DNA of 64,000 nt. It comes from Verrucomicrobiota bacterium. GTDB taxonomy: Bacteria > Verrucomicrobiota > Verrucomicrobiia > Opitutales > UBA953. The notes beneath the pieces were generated by a model. That model searched no databases, had not been told where the DNA came from, and saw only the letters and a list, made by a program, of their open reading frames with translations. Of the stretch, positions 27,101 to 34,364 are shown piece after piece (the stretch's first letter is position 1; every line of letters starts with the position of its first letter). The stretch covers positions 1-64,000 of the forward strand of contig SUVQ01000007.1 in the NCBI GenBank assembly GCA_015061905.1, written 5' to 3'. The position numbers and the translations under genes are program-made.

Positions 27101-28645
27101 CACGGCGTCTCGGATCGGCTTGTGATCGGAGAAGGGCAAAAATTGGTGTTCGAAGACGATGCCGTCGTTACGATTGCATATAACTACGGCGACACCTTGC
27201 CTTTTGAAGCCTCAATCATTGAGTTGACGAAGGAAGTCCCGTCGGATGAAAAGATTTTCGGCTACAAATCTGCCACTTTCAAGGTTTCGGTTCCGAATGC
27301 GCCGCAATATTGGGACACGGATTTGAAATTGCAAAATTTAATCTTCGAAATCGCACAGGATTCCGTCGGAGATATTGTGCTTCAGTCCGGGTTGACCACG
27401 ACCGGGGAAATTTCCGCGCATCGCCTTTACTACAATTACCAAACTCCGCTTCAAACTGCCGTTCAGAAAGCGATTTTGAAAAATGAAGCGGTTTCAACGG
27501 ATATTGTTCGTGAGCTGAACAACATGAACCATGTCTCCGAATTGCTGACGACCTACGACAAGTTGGGCGCTCCCGCAAACGTGGTGGCGATTAACGAATT
27601 GCACGAAAAGCAGGCAAGCGCGATTACCGGCGCGGTTTCCCGCCGTTCCCGCGAGTTGCGTAGCGGGTTTATTCACTATGACGTTTGGAGCAATCCGCTT
27701 CTCGGGAACAGCGGCTTCTCGTTCTCTGCCCGCCCGAATCAGGTTGCCGCGAAAGGCTTTGTCCCGTATGCGGTCGAGGACGTGGATTATCCGCTGATGG
27801 TTTGGGCAAACGGCGGCTACTCGTTCTCGGAAGCGGACGACGGGGCGATGTCGGTTTCGTCCACGAAATCGAATATGCTCAATCTCCTCATGGGAGCGGA
27901 TTACAGCGTTTCCGAAAATCTCGCACTCGGTATTTTCATCGGCTATGCAGGCGGTCGCACGAAGTTTGACGACGGTTCCCGCACGGAAATCCAGTCGCGA
28001 AATATCGGGGTTTATCTTACGGGAAGCAAAACCGACAAGCTCGGCGGCTCCTACTACGGGACGGCGATTGCGGCATTCGGTTTTGAGGAATATGATTTCA
28101 CTCGAAAGTTTTCCCTTGGTGCCGTAAATGCCGAAGCGCAGGCATCGCCGGAAGGCTGGCAGGGCATTCTCTTCTTCGAAGGCGGCTACGAATGGAAGCT
28201 CGATAAATTCTCAATGGGACCGACCCTTTCCGCGCGATACGTTTCCAACAATATCGACGGCTACACGGAATCTTCCGAAGACGCGTGGTTGAGCCAGGAA
28301 GTTGACGACGTCAGCTATGATTCCCTTCAAACGAGCCTCGGTTGGAGAATCGCCTATCGCGCAGACTTCGAAACCGTCTCGATTTTGCCGGAAATCCGCG
28401 CGTCGTGGAATCACGAGTTCCTCGGAACGGACGAAGATTTCGACGCGAAACTCGCGCTTCCGAACGCCGATTCTTATACTTGCACCATCGCCGACACCGG
28501 AGACAATTATATGACGCTCGGCGCAGGGCTTACGATGATGCTCGGCGACGTCTCGACGATTTCCGTTGATTACGACGTGCAGATTATGCGCGACGATGCC
28601 GATCCGGTGCATTCCGTGAACGCGATGTTCCGCACGCGTTTCTGA
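24131..28645 (+). CDS. Autotransporter with subtilisin (S8) protease domain
   Basis: 1504 aa type Va secretion protein. A signal peptide ends at SPAFA. The S8 domain has a complete triad: Asp83 in GIMDTW, His144 in EEHGQFVAG and Ser348 in DGTSFSAPLVSG, plus the oxyanion Asn in AAGNSRG. The segment to about residue 450 carries acidic Ser-rich and low-complexity inserts. From about 630 to 1000 it has repetitive beta-helix-like sequence (GGTLVVS, SGGTFSALDG). The last 300 or so residues form the outer-membrane barrel, ending HSVNAMFRTRF. It would display or release a serine protease that could mature surface proteins or degrade host protein. It contains about 11 GGGAACG motifs. Confidence 0.93.
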   Translation: MKVRLPLSLLFACAVSAVVSPAFAATADTSSASIVDPAKPTSVFDDKYLSKQWQWYLTKNGVNIVPVWQAGITGSGVVIGIMDTWVEPNHEDLNVSPYNPTNDAYNGQGLSKDFVGSEVIPTDNPDTEEDESQTQIYTSEGEEHGQFVAGMAAAVGGNDKGVVGAAPGATIAGLHINLSNIQTILNAAYWGSGVSASGAYENDALIQVKNCSFGSVFQQGSEDEKKFWKAIADTSANNVIYVFAAGNSRGEDGLNWPGTTGWDSTGSNPNIINVGATNDDGRYTSFSCFGSNLFVTAPGEGVVSTDRTGELGYNKTTDLSSDSSTSSDSESDVVKIKDNNYAESDGTSFSAPLVSGVIALGKQVCPVMDVRWAKHALAYSSGYGEAPNIDYVYDTEKKTYVQASGYTETVIDEETGEKTEVTVSPTGNWQKNNGGYWFNNNYGFGIVNPEGFVEKVRDIAYSTVETKYSAKTSDIALVSDENLAGKAPKMEFAVGTSRKDADGNKHSAFDQKLETVSVTLLFSEAALTSNLLDIGSLKVTLVASDGKESVLVQQSAEDAAVPVGTVGGSYTFLSNAFWGSSYTDTKDWTVRIEYDGAKDATDTYVDTAGWVSVGSVDFTMGTTVDESAGGIHAGQVVNAHALALDSEAFTVSGKLNIEDAVYVNGGSLVVADSATVDYYTGGALNKQGALLMQSGGTMTIVGNATFARGAYLYGGKMNLSGGTLSAGEKGLVVDGGTLVVSPKEKSSSKSVSAVNVALRSGSVTLSGGVEFLSEISQSGGTFSALDGTKVAKLSIKGGQANLGRTEFSETIQVGTTETRKVKDEVTGVETTVTDYYGGSLNIERSVKIRKGLAVAGDGKAVVADNAVLNTAEKDSDLNKTSGVKVSDRAILQLGKNASVVGNLFVSGGNVNLLGGNEVYGISLTGGVLSATGELKTSGLHLSDLGTLSVNGELVVLPHSSYTPVPDPSVAVPEPKMTIDSGATLAFAAHGHGVSDRLVIGEGQKLVFEDDAVVTIAYNYGDTLPFEASIIELTKEVPSDEKIFGYKSATFKVSVPNAPQYWDTDLKLQNLIFEIAQDSVGDIVLQSGLTTTGEISAHRLYYNYQTPLQTAVQKAILKNEAVSTDIVRELNNMNHVSELLTTYDKLGAPANVVAINELHEKQASAITGAVSRRSRELRSGFIHYDVWSNPLLGNSGFSFSARPNQVAAKGFVPYAVEDVDYPLMVWANGGYSFSEADDGAMSVSSTKSNMLNLLMGADYSVSENLALGIFIGYAGGRTKFDDGSRTEIQSRNIGVYLTGSKTDKLGGSYYGTAIAAFGFEEYDFTRKFSLGAVNAEAQASPEGWQGILFFEGGYEWKLDKFSMGPTLSARYVSNNIDGYTESSEDAWLSQEVDDVSYDSLQTSLGWRIAYRADFETVSILPEIRASWNHEFLGTDEDFDAKLALPNADSYTCTIADTGDNYMTLGAGLTMMLGDVSTISVDYDVQIMRDDADPVHSVNAMFRTRF

Positions 28646-28666
28646 TAAAACTTCCGTCAGAAAAAA

Positions 28667-28697
28667 AGAAAGCCTCGCTTCTTGCGGGGCTTTTTTA
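28667..28697 (+). terminator. Terminator after the subtilisin autotransporter
   Basis: AAAGCCTCGC pairs with GCGGGGCTTT (one G-T) around a TTCTT loop and is followed by a T-run. It separates this gene from mraY. Confidence 0.88.
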
Positions 28698-28757
28698 TTG
28701 GTGTGAACAAAAAAAAATGGCGGGGCTTGGGCGGGAACGGTAATCTCGTTCCCCTTT

Positions 28758-29909
28758 ATGCTTTATTATTTGAAATTTCTTGAAAATTTTTGGGGACCTT
28801 TTCGCCTTTTTGAATACGCGACGGTGCGCGGAGTGTTGGCGGCGGCAATCGCTTGTGCCATCGGTGCGTTTATCGCTCCGAAAATTATTCGCCGCCTGCA
28901 AAATGTAATACAGCCGGAGCGCGGACGGGAATTGCTCGGTGAAGCGGCTCAGGAAAAACGCAAAGTGCCGACGATGGGCGGGCTCATCATTTTCTTTTCC
29001 GCGCTCGCGGGAACGCTTCTTTGCGCGCGCCCGAACGTTTACGTTTTTTCCGCGCTGACGGTTTTTGTCGGGATGACCTTAGTCGGCTTTTGGGACGATT
29101 ATCAAAAAGTCGTGAAAAAAAACTCCGACGGCATGAGCTCCCGCCTCAAATGGGTTTTGACTTCGCTGACGGCATTCGCCGCGTTTTGTATTTTGCTCTG
29201 CAAGGGCGGCTTCCGAATGGATCTTCTCGAAATTTGGCTTCCGTTTATGAAGCAGCCGCTCGTCGCATTCGACGGAGCCGTAATTTCCTCCAACAACCTT
29301 TCAACCGTTGGCGCGCTCTTTTTTGCCGGGTGTGTGCTGGCGCTGTTTTGGCTGACGAGTGTCGGCGTAAGTCATGCCGTGAATTTAACGGACGGCGTGG
29401 ACGGGCTCGCGGCGGGTTGCGCGGTTCCGAATGTTTGCGTTTTCGGCGCGGTCGCATACCTTGTCGGGAACGCGCGTTGGGCGGAGTATCTGAATATCGG
29501 ATACGTTCCCGGCGTAGGCGAGCTCGCTGTTTTTTGCGCGGCGATTGTCGCCGGGATTTTGGTGTTTCTTTGGTTCAACGCGGCTCCGGCAAATGTTTAT
29601 ATGGGCGATACGGGCTCGCTTGCTCTCGGCGGCGCGTTGGGCGCGACGGCTTTGCTTACCGGACATCCGTTTTTGCTGATTATTTCCGGCGGAGTGTTCG
29701 TGGTCGAAACGGGAACGGCAATGCTTCAAATCGGATACTTTAAGTATACAAAAAAAAGATACGGAGAAGGGCGGCGCATCTTTTTAATGACGCCGATTCA
29801 CCACACGTGGCAACTTCGCGGCACGCCGAATACGAAATTGGTTGTCCGCTGTTGGATTATTTCTCTCGCGCTCGCCGCGCTTGCGCTGATTACGTTGAAG
29901 CTTCGCTAA
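28758..29909 (+). CDS. mraY: Phospho-N-acetylmuramoyl-pentapeptide transferase
   Basis: 383 aa, ten-helix inner-membrane enzyme that makes lipid I from UDP-MurNAc-pentapeptide and undecaprenyl phosphate. It has KVPTMGGLIIFFSA, GFWDDYQKV with the acidic pair, NLTDGVDGLAAG, and MGDTGSLALGGALG. The C-terminal FLMTPIHHTWQLRG is the expected HHH-like motif. It is 13 nt upstream of murD. The rest of a usual dcw cluster (murE, murF, ftsW, murG) is absent on both sides. Confidence 0.96.
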   Translation: MLYYLKFLENFWGPFRLFEYATVRGVLAAAIACAIGAFIAPKIIRRLQNVIQPERGRELLGEAAQEKRKVPTMGGLIIFFSALAGTLLCARPNVYVFSALTVFVGMTLVGFWDDYQKVVKKNSDGMSSRLKWVLTSLTAFAAFCILLCKGGFRMDLLEIWLPFMKQPLVAFDGAVISSNNLSTVGALFFAGCVLALFWLTSVGVSHAVNLTDGVDGLAAGCAVPNVCVFGAVAYLVGNARWAEYLNIGYVPGVGELAVFCAAIVAGILVFLWFNAAPANVYMGDTGSLALGGALGATALLTGHPFLLIISGGVFVVETGTAMLQIGYFKYTKKRYGEGRRIFLMTPIHHTWQLRGTPNTKLVVRCWIISLALAALALITLKLR

Positions 29910-29922
29910 TAAAAAAACGCAC

Positions 29923-31359
29923 ATGGATATTCCCGTTGTTTTAGAAAAAAAACTGCAAAAGCCGGTCGCGATTTTCGGTGCCGGCATCAGCGGTCGAGCC
30001 GTTGCGGATTTTTTGCGCGAGAACGGTTTTTCTTCAAAAATTTACGATCGCAAGGCAGAAGGCGCGGGAACGCGCTTTGATATGGCGGAGGCGGGCGAGC
30101 ATGATTTGGCAGTGTTCAGCCCGGGGTTTCCCCGAAATCATCCGTGGCGGGAAGTGGCGCAGCGCGCGGGTTTGCTTTGCCTCTGCGAGCCGGATTTCGC
30201 GGCACTTTTTTGGCAGGGAGTTTTGCCGCCGATTAAACGCTTACCGGGGGAAACGCAGGCGGCGTTTCTTACTCGGGCGGACGCGCGCTTAGGGCTGACG
30301 GCGGTTACGGGAACGAACGGGAAAACGACGCTGACGGAATTTCTCGCGTTTGCGCTTCGCCGCATCGGGAAAGATTCGCTCGCTGTCGGCAACAACGGCG
30401 TTCCGATGTCGAAAATGCTTTCCCGCACGACGGCGGCAAGTTTCCGCCCCGTTTGCGAAATCAGTTCGTTTCAGGCGGAAGACATGCGGTATTTTTCTCC
30501 CCGCACGGTGCTTTGGACAAATGTTGACGAAGACCATATTGACCGCCACGGCTCGTTTGAAAATTATTTTCGTGCAAAATTCCGTTTGGTGGAATGCCTT
30601 TTAAGGCTTCGCTTGGTGGTCGGAGATTTTCCGCGCGAGGACGATCCGGACACGCAGGCGGTGCTTGCGCGGCGTGCGCTGATCATCGGCGAAAGCGTCG
30701 CTGAGGCGGCGCGACGTTTCGGCGTGGCATTGCCGCCGTGGACGCAGGTGGCAACGCGGGCGGAAGTCGCAGACCGCGTTCCCGCGAAAAGTATTTTCGC
30801 GACGTTCCCGCAGTCGGAAAATTATGCGATCGCACGGAGATTTTGGCAGGCAAACGGTTTTCGGGAAAAAGATTTGATTGCGGCGGCGGAGGCGTTTCCG
30901 TCGCGCGCGCACCGCTTGACGAAAGTGAAAACGTTCGGTGGGAAAGACGGCGCGCCGAGCGTGGAATTTTGGGACGATTCGAAAGGAACCAATTTCCACG
31001 CGACGCTTGCTGCGCTCGAAACATTTCGCGGAAAGAAAATTTTTTGGATCGGCGGCGGCTTGGGAAAGGGCGGCGATGTTGCCGGCTTCGCAAAAAAAGT
31101 GGCGGCGCGGGTTTCCGGTGCATTTTTAATCGGAGCGACTGCCGGCGAATTAAAAAAAGTTTTTGACGAACAGGGCGTTCCCGCCGGGTGTTTCCCGCTT
31201 TTGCAAGGCGCGGTTGCCGCATCGGCGAAAGCGGCGTCCGCGGCGCGAACGGATGCCGTGGTGCTGTTTTCTCCGGGCTTTGCGAGTTTCGATATGTTTT
31301 CCGGCTACGCAGAGCGCGGCGCGCGCTTCGAACAATGCGTCGCGCAAGTGGAAATTTAG
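29923..31359 (+). CDS. murD: UDP-N-acetylmuramoylalanine--D-glutamate ligase
   Basis: 478 aa, cytosolic ATP-dependent ligase that adds D-Glu to UDP-MurNAc-L-Ala. The N-terminal Rossmann-like domain starts VAIFGAGISGRAVADFLREN. The ATP P-loop is VTGTNGKTTLTEF (about residue 128). The middle domain has NVDEDHIDRHGSFENYF and the C-terminal domain HRLTKVKTFGG followed by WDDSKGTNFHAT. The length is slightly above the usual 440-460. It is translated with mraY (13-nt gap). Confidence 0.95.
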   Translation: MDIPVVLEKKLQKPVAIFGAGISGRAVADFLRENGFSSKIYDRKAEGAGTRFDMAEAGEHDLAVFSPGFPRNHPWREVAQRAGLLCLCEPDFAALFWQGVLPPIKRLPGETQAAFLTRADARLGLTAVTGTNGKTTLTEFLAFALRRIGKDSLAVGNNGVPMSKMLSRTTAASFRPVCEISSFQAEDMRYFSPRTVLWTNVDEDHIDRHGSFENYFRAKFRLVECLLRLRLVVGDFPREDDPDTQAVLARRALIIGESVAEAARRFGVALPPWTQVATRAEVADRVPAKSIFATFPQSENYAIARRFWQANGFREKDLIAAAEAFPSRAHRLTKVKTFGGKDGAPSVEFWDDSKGTNFHATLAALETFRGKKIFWIGGGLGKGGDVAGFAKKVAARVSGAFLIGATAGELKKVFDEQGVPAGCFPLLQGAVAASAKAASAARTDAVVLFSPGFASFDMFSGYAERGARFEQCVAQVEI

Positions 31360-31421
31360 TGGGAACGAAGTTTCTATTTGGTTGCAAGAGAAGACGAAAA
31401 AAGCGCATAATCGGCGACGCT

Positions 31422-31658
31422 ATGGCAAACAAAGACGAAAAAACCAACGGAAACGTTCCCGGAAAATGGTATGTGGACACGCAGTGCATCGATTGCGATC
31501 TTTGCCGCGCTTCCGCTCCGGATTTCTTCGGGCGCAATGACGACGATGGTGTTTCCATCGTGATTAAACAGCCGGAAACGGACGACGAAGTCGCTCAGTG
31601 CGAAGAAGCGAAAGCCGGTTGCCCGGTTGACGCTATCGGCGACGACGGCGAAGAATAA
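31422..31658 (+). CDS. Small single-cluster ferredoxin
   Basis: 78 aa, starting MANKDEKTNGNVPGKWYVD. Cysteines in CIDCDLCRASAPDFF and, later, CEEAKAGCPVDAI match single [4Fe-4S] (or [3Fe-4S]) ferredoxins of the Fer4 type, with Ala in place of the usual fourth Cys before the Pro of the first motif. It is very acidic and probably a cytosolic electron carrier. The partner is unknown. It follows murD by 62 nt and ends at its own terminator. Confidence 0.85.
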   Translation: MANKDEKTNGNVPGKWYVDTQCIDCDLCRASAPDFFGRNDDDGVSIVIKQPETDDEVAQCEEAKAGCPVDAIGDDGEE

Positions 31659-31675
31659 TCCGCTCTCCGCTTTCA

Positions 31676-31716
31676 AAAAAAAGACGCGTTCCCGCATCGG
31701 GGCGCGTCTTTTTTTT
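31676..31716 (+). terminator. Terminator after the ferredoxin gene
   Basis: AAAAAGACGCG pairs with CGCGTCTTTTT. An inner CCCG/CGGG extends the stem and one CGTTCCC motif lies at the stem-loop junction. Eight T follow. Confidence 0.92.
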
Positions 31717-31805
31717 GTCCGCGATGCGCCGCGCTTGTTCACGCACGCGGCGTTATTTTTGATTTGAATTGCGCGTTCCCGCCGCGAGGCATAGGATTGC
31801 CGCTC

Positions 31806-33008
31806 ATGAGCTCAACGAATTCTTCCGACAACGGACGCTACGCCGCGCGCGGCGTCTCCTCTTCCAAAAACGAAGTTCACGCCGTCGTGGACAAGTTGGA
31901 TCCCGGATTGTTCCCGGGCGCGTTTTGCAAAATTACGGAAGATTTTCTCACCGGGAATCCCGAGCTTTGTAATGTAACGCATTCCGACGGCTCCGGCACA
32001 AAATCTCTTCTCGCCTACATGTATTGGCGCGAAACGGGCGATGCGTCCGTTTTTCGCGGCATCGCGCAGGACAGCATCGTGATGAATATTGATGATTTGC
32101 TCTGCGTCGGCGTTACCGGGAACGTGATTCTTTCTTCCACGGTAAACCGCAACGCGAAAAATATTCCCGGAGAAGTGCTTGCGCATTTGATTCAGGGGAC
32201 GGAGGATTTTCTCGAAATGCTGCGCGGCTACGGCGTGGACGTGCGTTCCGGCGGCGGAGAAACGGCGGACGTGGGGGATTTGACGCCGACCTGCACGGTG
32301 GATTCCTGTGCGACGGCGGTTTTGCCGCGTTCCCGCGTGGTGGATGCTTCCCGCATTCGCCCGGGACTCTCGATTGTCGCGCTCGCTTCGTCGGGAACCT
32401 GTGCTTATGAAGAAAAGGAAAATTCCGGCATCGCCTCGAACGGTTTGACCAGTGCCCGCCACGAGCTCCTTTCCAAATATTACGCGGAAACGTATCCGGA
32501 AACTTTTGACCGCAATACGCCTTACGACCTCGTTTACTGCGGTCCGCATAAAATGACGGACGCTCTCGACGGCTCGTCGCTGACCGTCGGGCAGGCTTTG
32601 CTTTCGCCGACGCGGACTTATGCGCCGTTTGTTTTGCGCCTGCTTAAAAACGTTCCCGCCGAGCGCGTTTACGGTTTGATTCACTGCTCGGGCGGCGCAA
32701 TGACGAAGTGCATCCGTTTCGGGAAAAACGTTCATTTTGTTAAAGACAATCTCTTGCCGGTTCCGCCCGTTTTCCGCGAAATTCAAAAAGTCAGCGGAAC
32801 GGACGATGCGGAAATGCACCGCGTTTACAATATGGGGCAACGCCTCGAAATTTACGTGGAAGATCGCGACGTGGCGTCCGTGCGCGATATTGCGGCTTCG
32901 CTCGGGCTCGTTTCGCAGGTCATCGGGCACACGGAAACCTCGCAGAAACCGGACGGAAAAAACCACATCACGCTCACAACCGCCGGCGGGAACGTAATTT
33001 CCTACTGA
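31806..33008 (+). CDS. purM: Phosphoribosylformylglycinamidine cyclo-ligase (AIR synthase)
   Basis: 400 aa, purine synthesis enzyme that closes the imidazole ring of AIR using ATP. I chose the ATG at 31806 because [14 protein letters not shown] begins the conserved region. Diagnostic stretches are [63 protein letters not shown] and [10 protein letters not shown]. The sequence pattern and length resemble the longer Bacteroidetes-type PurM rather than the 345-aa E. coli enzyme. No other pur gene is adjacent. Confidence 0.92.
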   Translation: MSSTNSSDNGRYAARGVSSSKNEVHAVVDKLDPGLFPGAFCKITEDFLTGNPELCNVTHSDGSGTKSLLAYMYWRETGDASVFRGIAQDSIVMNIDDLLCVGVTGNVILSSTVNRNAKNIPGEVLAHLIQGTEDFLEMLRGYGVDVRSGGGETADVGDLTPTCTVDSCATAVLPRSRVVDASRIRPGLSIVALASSGTCAYEEKENSGIASNGLTSARHELLSKYYAETYPETFDRNTPYDLVYCGPHKMTDALDGSSLTVGQALLSPTRTYAPFVLRLLKNVPAERVYGLIHCSGGAMTKCIRFGKNVHFVKDNLLPVPPVFREIQKVSGTDDAEMHRVYNMGQRLEIYVEDRDVASVRDIAASLGLVSQVIGHTETSQKPDGKNHITLTTAGGNVISY

Positions 33009-33033
33009 GCACCCGTTTTTAAACGCGGAAACG

Positions 33034-33070
33034 AAGCTCTTCCCCTTTTGAAAGAGGAAGAGTTTTGTTT
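33034..33070 (+). terminator. purM terminator
   Basis: CTCTTCC and GGAAGAG pair around a loop containing CCTTTTGAAAGA, and TTTTGTTTT follows. It starts about 26 nt after the purM stop. Confidence 0.75.
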
Positions 33071-33150
33071 TCGGGGCGTTTCCGGATTTTTCCGGCTTTC
33101 GAAATCGCTTAATCCGCCGTGTTCCCGCAGAAGTTAGGGCTTGCGTTTAC

Positions 33151-33200
33151 GGGGCTTATGCGGTGTTTTATTAGGCTAATAAAACCTCGTAGCCCCTTTT
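33151..33200 (+). terminator. Long leader hairpin with T-run just before the next gene
   Basis: GGGGCT...TTTTATTAG and CTAATAAAA...AGCCCC pair in two blocks across a small internal bulge, followed by TTTTT. It ends 5 nt before the ATG at 33206. It is either a second terminator for readthrough from purM or an attenuator of the surface-protein operon. Confidence 0.6.
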
Positions 33201-33205
33201 TACAG

Positions 33206-34321
33206 ATGAATTTTGTATTCCCCAACGTCTCCTTTTTAAAACGGACGTCGACGCTCACGTTTTCCCTGCTGGTGAGCCTTGCTTTTTTTGCCGGAAATCT
33301 CTTTGCCGCACCGTTGCTGATTGTTACGGAACCAGCCGCTACGGCCGTATTTCAAGCGGATTCTGCGGGAGCGCAACCCATCGCGCTGGGCGTGGCGGAC
33401 AAAGACGGAATCTTATTCGTCGCCGAGGCACCGGAGGCGGCGGGAACGCTCACGCTTTCTCATCCGGATGCCGTCGCACCGCAAAGTTACGCGTTCACGC
33501 GAGGGCGAATTTCCGGAAAGCTGACGCTTAAAATGGACTTGAAACCCGCTTCGTTGCTGATTTCGGCGTTGCCGGCAGACGAGGTGGAAATTTTTGTCAA
33601 CGGGCAACATCGCGGGCGCGGTGCCGTTACGATCGGCGGCGTTAAACCAAGGGAAAAAATGACGATTGAGGCGCGTTCGGCGCGTCGCGGCATGCAGTCT
33701 CGCGTGGTTGCCGCCGCTCCCGGCGAAGTGCTTCCGGTGAAGTTTGACTTGCGCGGGAACGATGTTTCCGACCGCCCTGACGGGCAAATTGTTTTGCCGG
33801 AATTGCCTTTAGTGCTCGCCTCGCAGGCGGGCGCCGTCGTAAAGGCGGACGGTGCCGTAGTCGCCTTGGACGAAGGCGCGTTGCGCGGGCTTGAACCCGG
33901 CGAACGCGTGATTGAAATTTTCCTGCCGTGGCGCGGACGCGAAGTTTGCGTTTATCGTGCCGCGATGCCGGCGCGCTCTGCGATTTTGCCGGGCTCGGAC
34001 GCAGTCGCGATTCCCAATCCCGTGGCGGAAAAACCGGCGGAAGAAAAGCCGGACGTTCCCGCCGTTGCCGATCCGAATCTCGGCGAAGTGCTTTTGGTTA
34101 TCGGACGCAATGTAACGGTTTCCTTGGGAGCGAAGAACGGCTTGAAGGAAGGCGAAACGGTTTCGGTGTGCTTCGGGGATTCGACGACTCCGGTGAGCGT
34201 TGTCGCCACGGGCGTTACGCCGGATCAGTCAATGCTTCGTTTGCCCGATGACGTTCCCGCGCCGAAAGACGGCGAAAAATGCCGCTTGTCCGTTCCCGCG
34301 ACGTCGGCTCCCGCTCTTTAA
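33206..34321 (+). CDS. Secreted PEGA-like protein, first gene of the autotransporter operon
   Basis: 371 aa from the ATG at 33206, chosen because it gives the signal peptide ending FFAGNLFAAP. Residues about 110-190 (SLLISALPADEVEIFVNGQH, then RGRGAVTIGGVKPREKMTIE) look like a PEGA domain, a surface-associated beta fold. The C-terminal part (LGEVLLVIGRNVTVSLGAKN, then GLKEGETVSVCF) resembles the terminal domain of FlgT/CsgG-like envelope proteins. It lies 43 nt before the first giant autotransporter and probably shares its transcript, so it may assist envelope assembly. I cannot name a precise function. Confidence 0.65.
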   Translation: MNFVFPNVSFLKRTSTLTFSLLVSLAFFAGNLFAAPLLIVTEPAATAVFQADSAGAQPIALGVADKDGILFVAEAPEAAGTLTLSHPDAVAPQSYAFTRGRISGKLTLKMDLKPASLLISALPADEVEIFVNGQHRGRGAVTIGGVKPREKMTIEARSARRGMQSRVVAAAPGEVLPVKFDLRGNDVSDRPDGQIVLPELPLVLASQAGAVVKADGAVVALDEGALRGLEPGERVIEIFLPWRGREVCVYRAAMPARSAILPGSDAVAIPNPVAEKPAEEKPDVPAVADPNLGEVLLVIGRNVTVSLGAKNGLKEGETVSVCFGDSTTPVSVVATGVTPDQSMLRLPDDVPAPKDGEKCRLSVPATSAPAL

Positions 34322-34364
34322 TTTTTCATCTTTTTCTTAATCTTTTTTCTAAATATTTCCGGAT

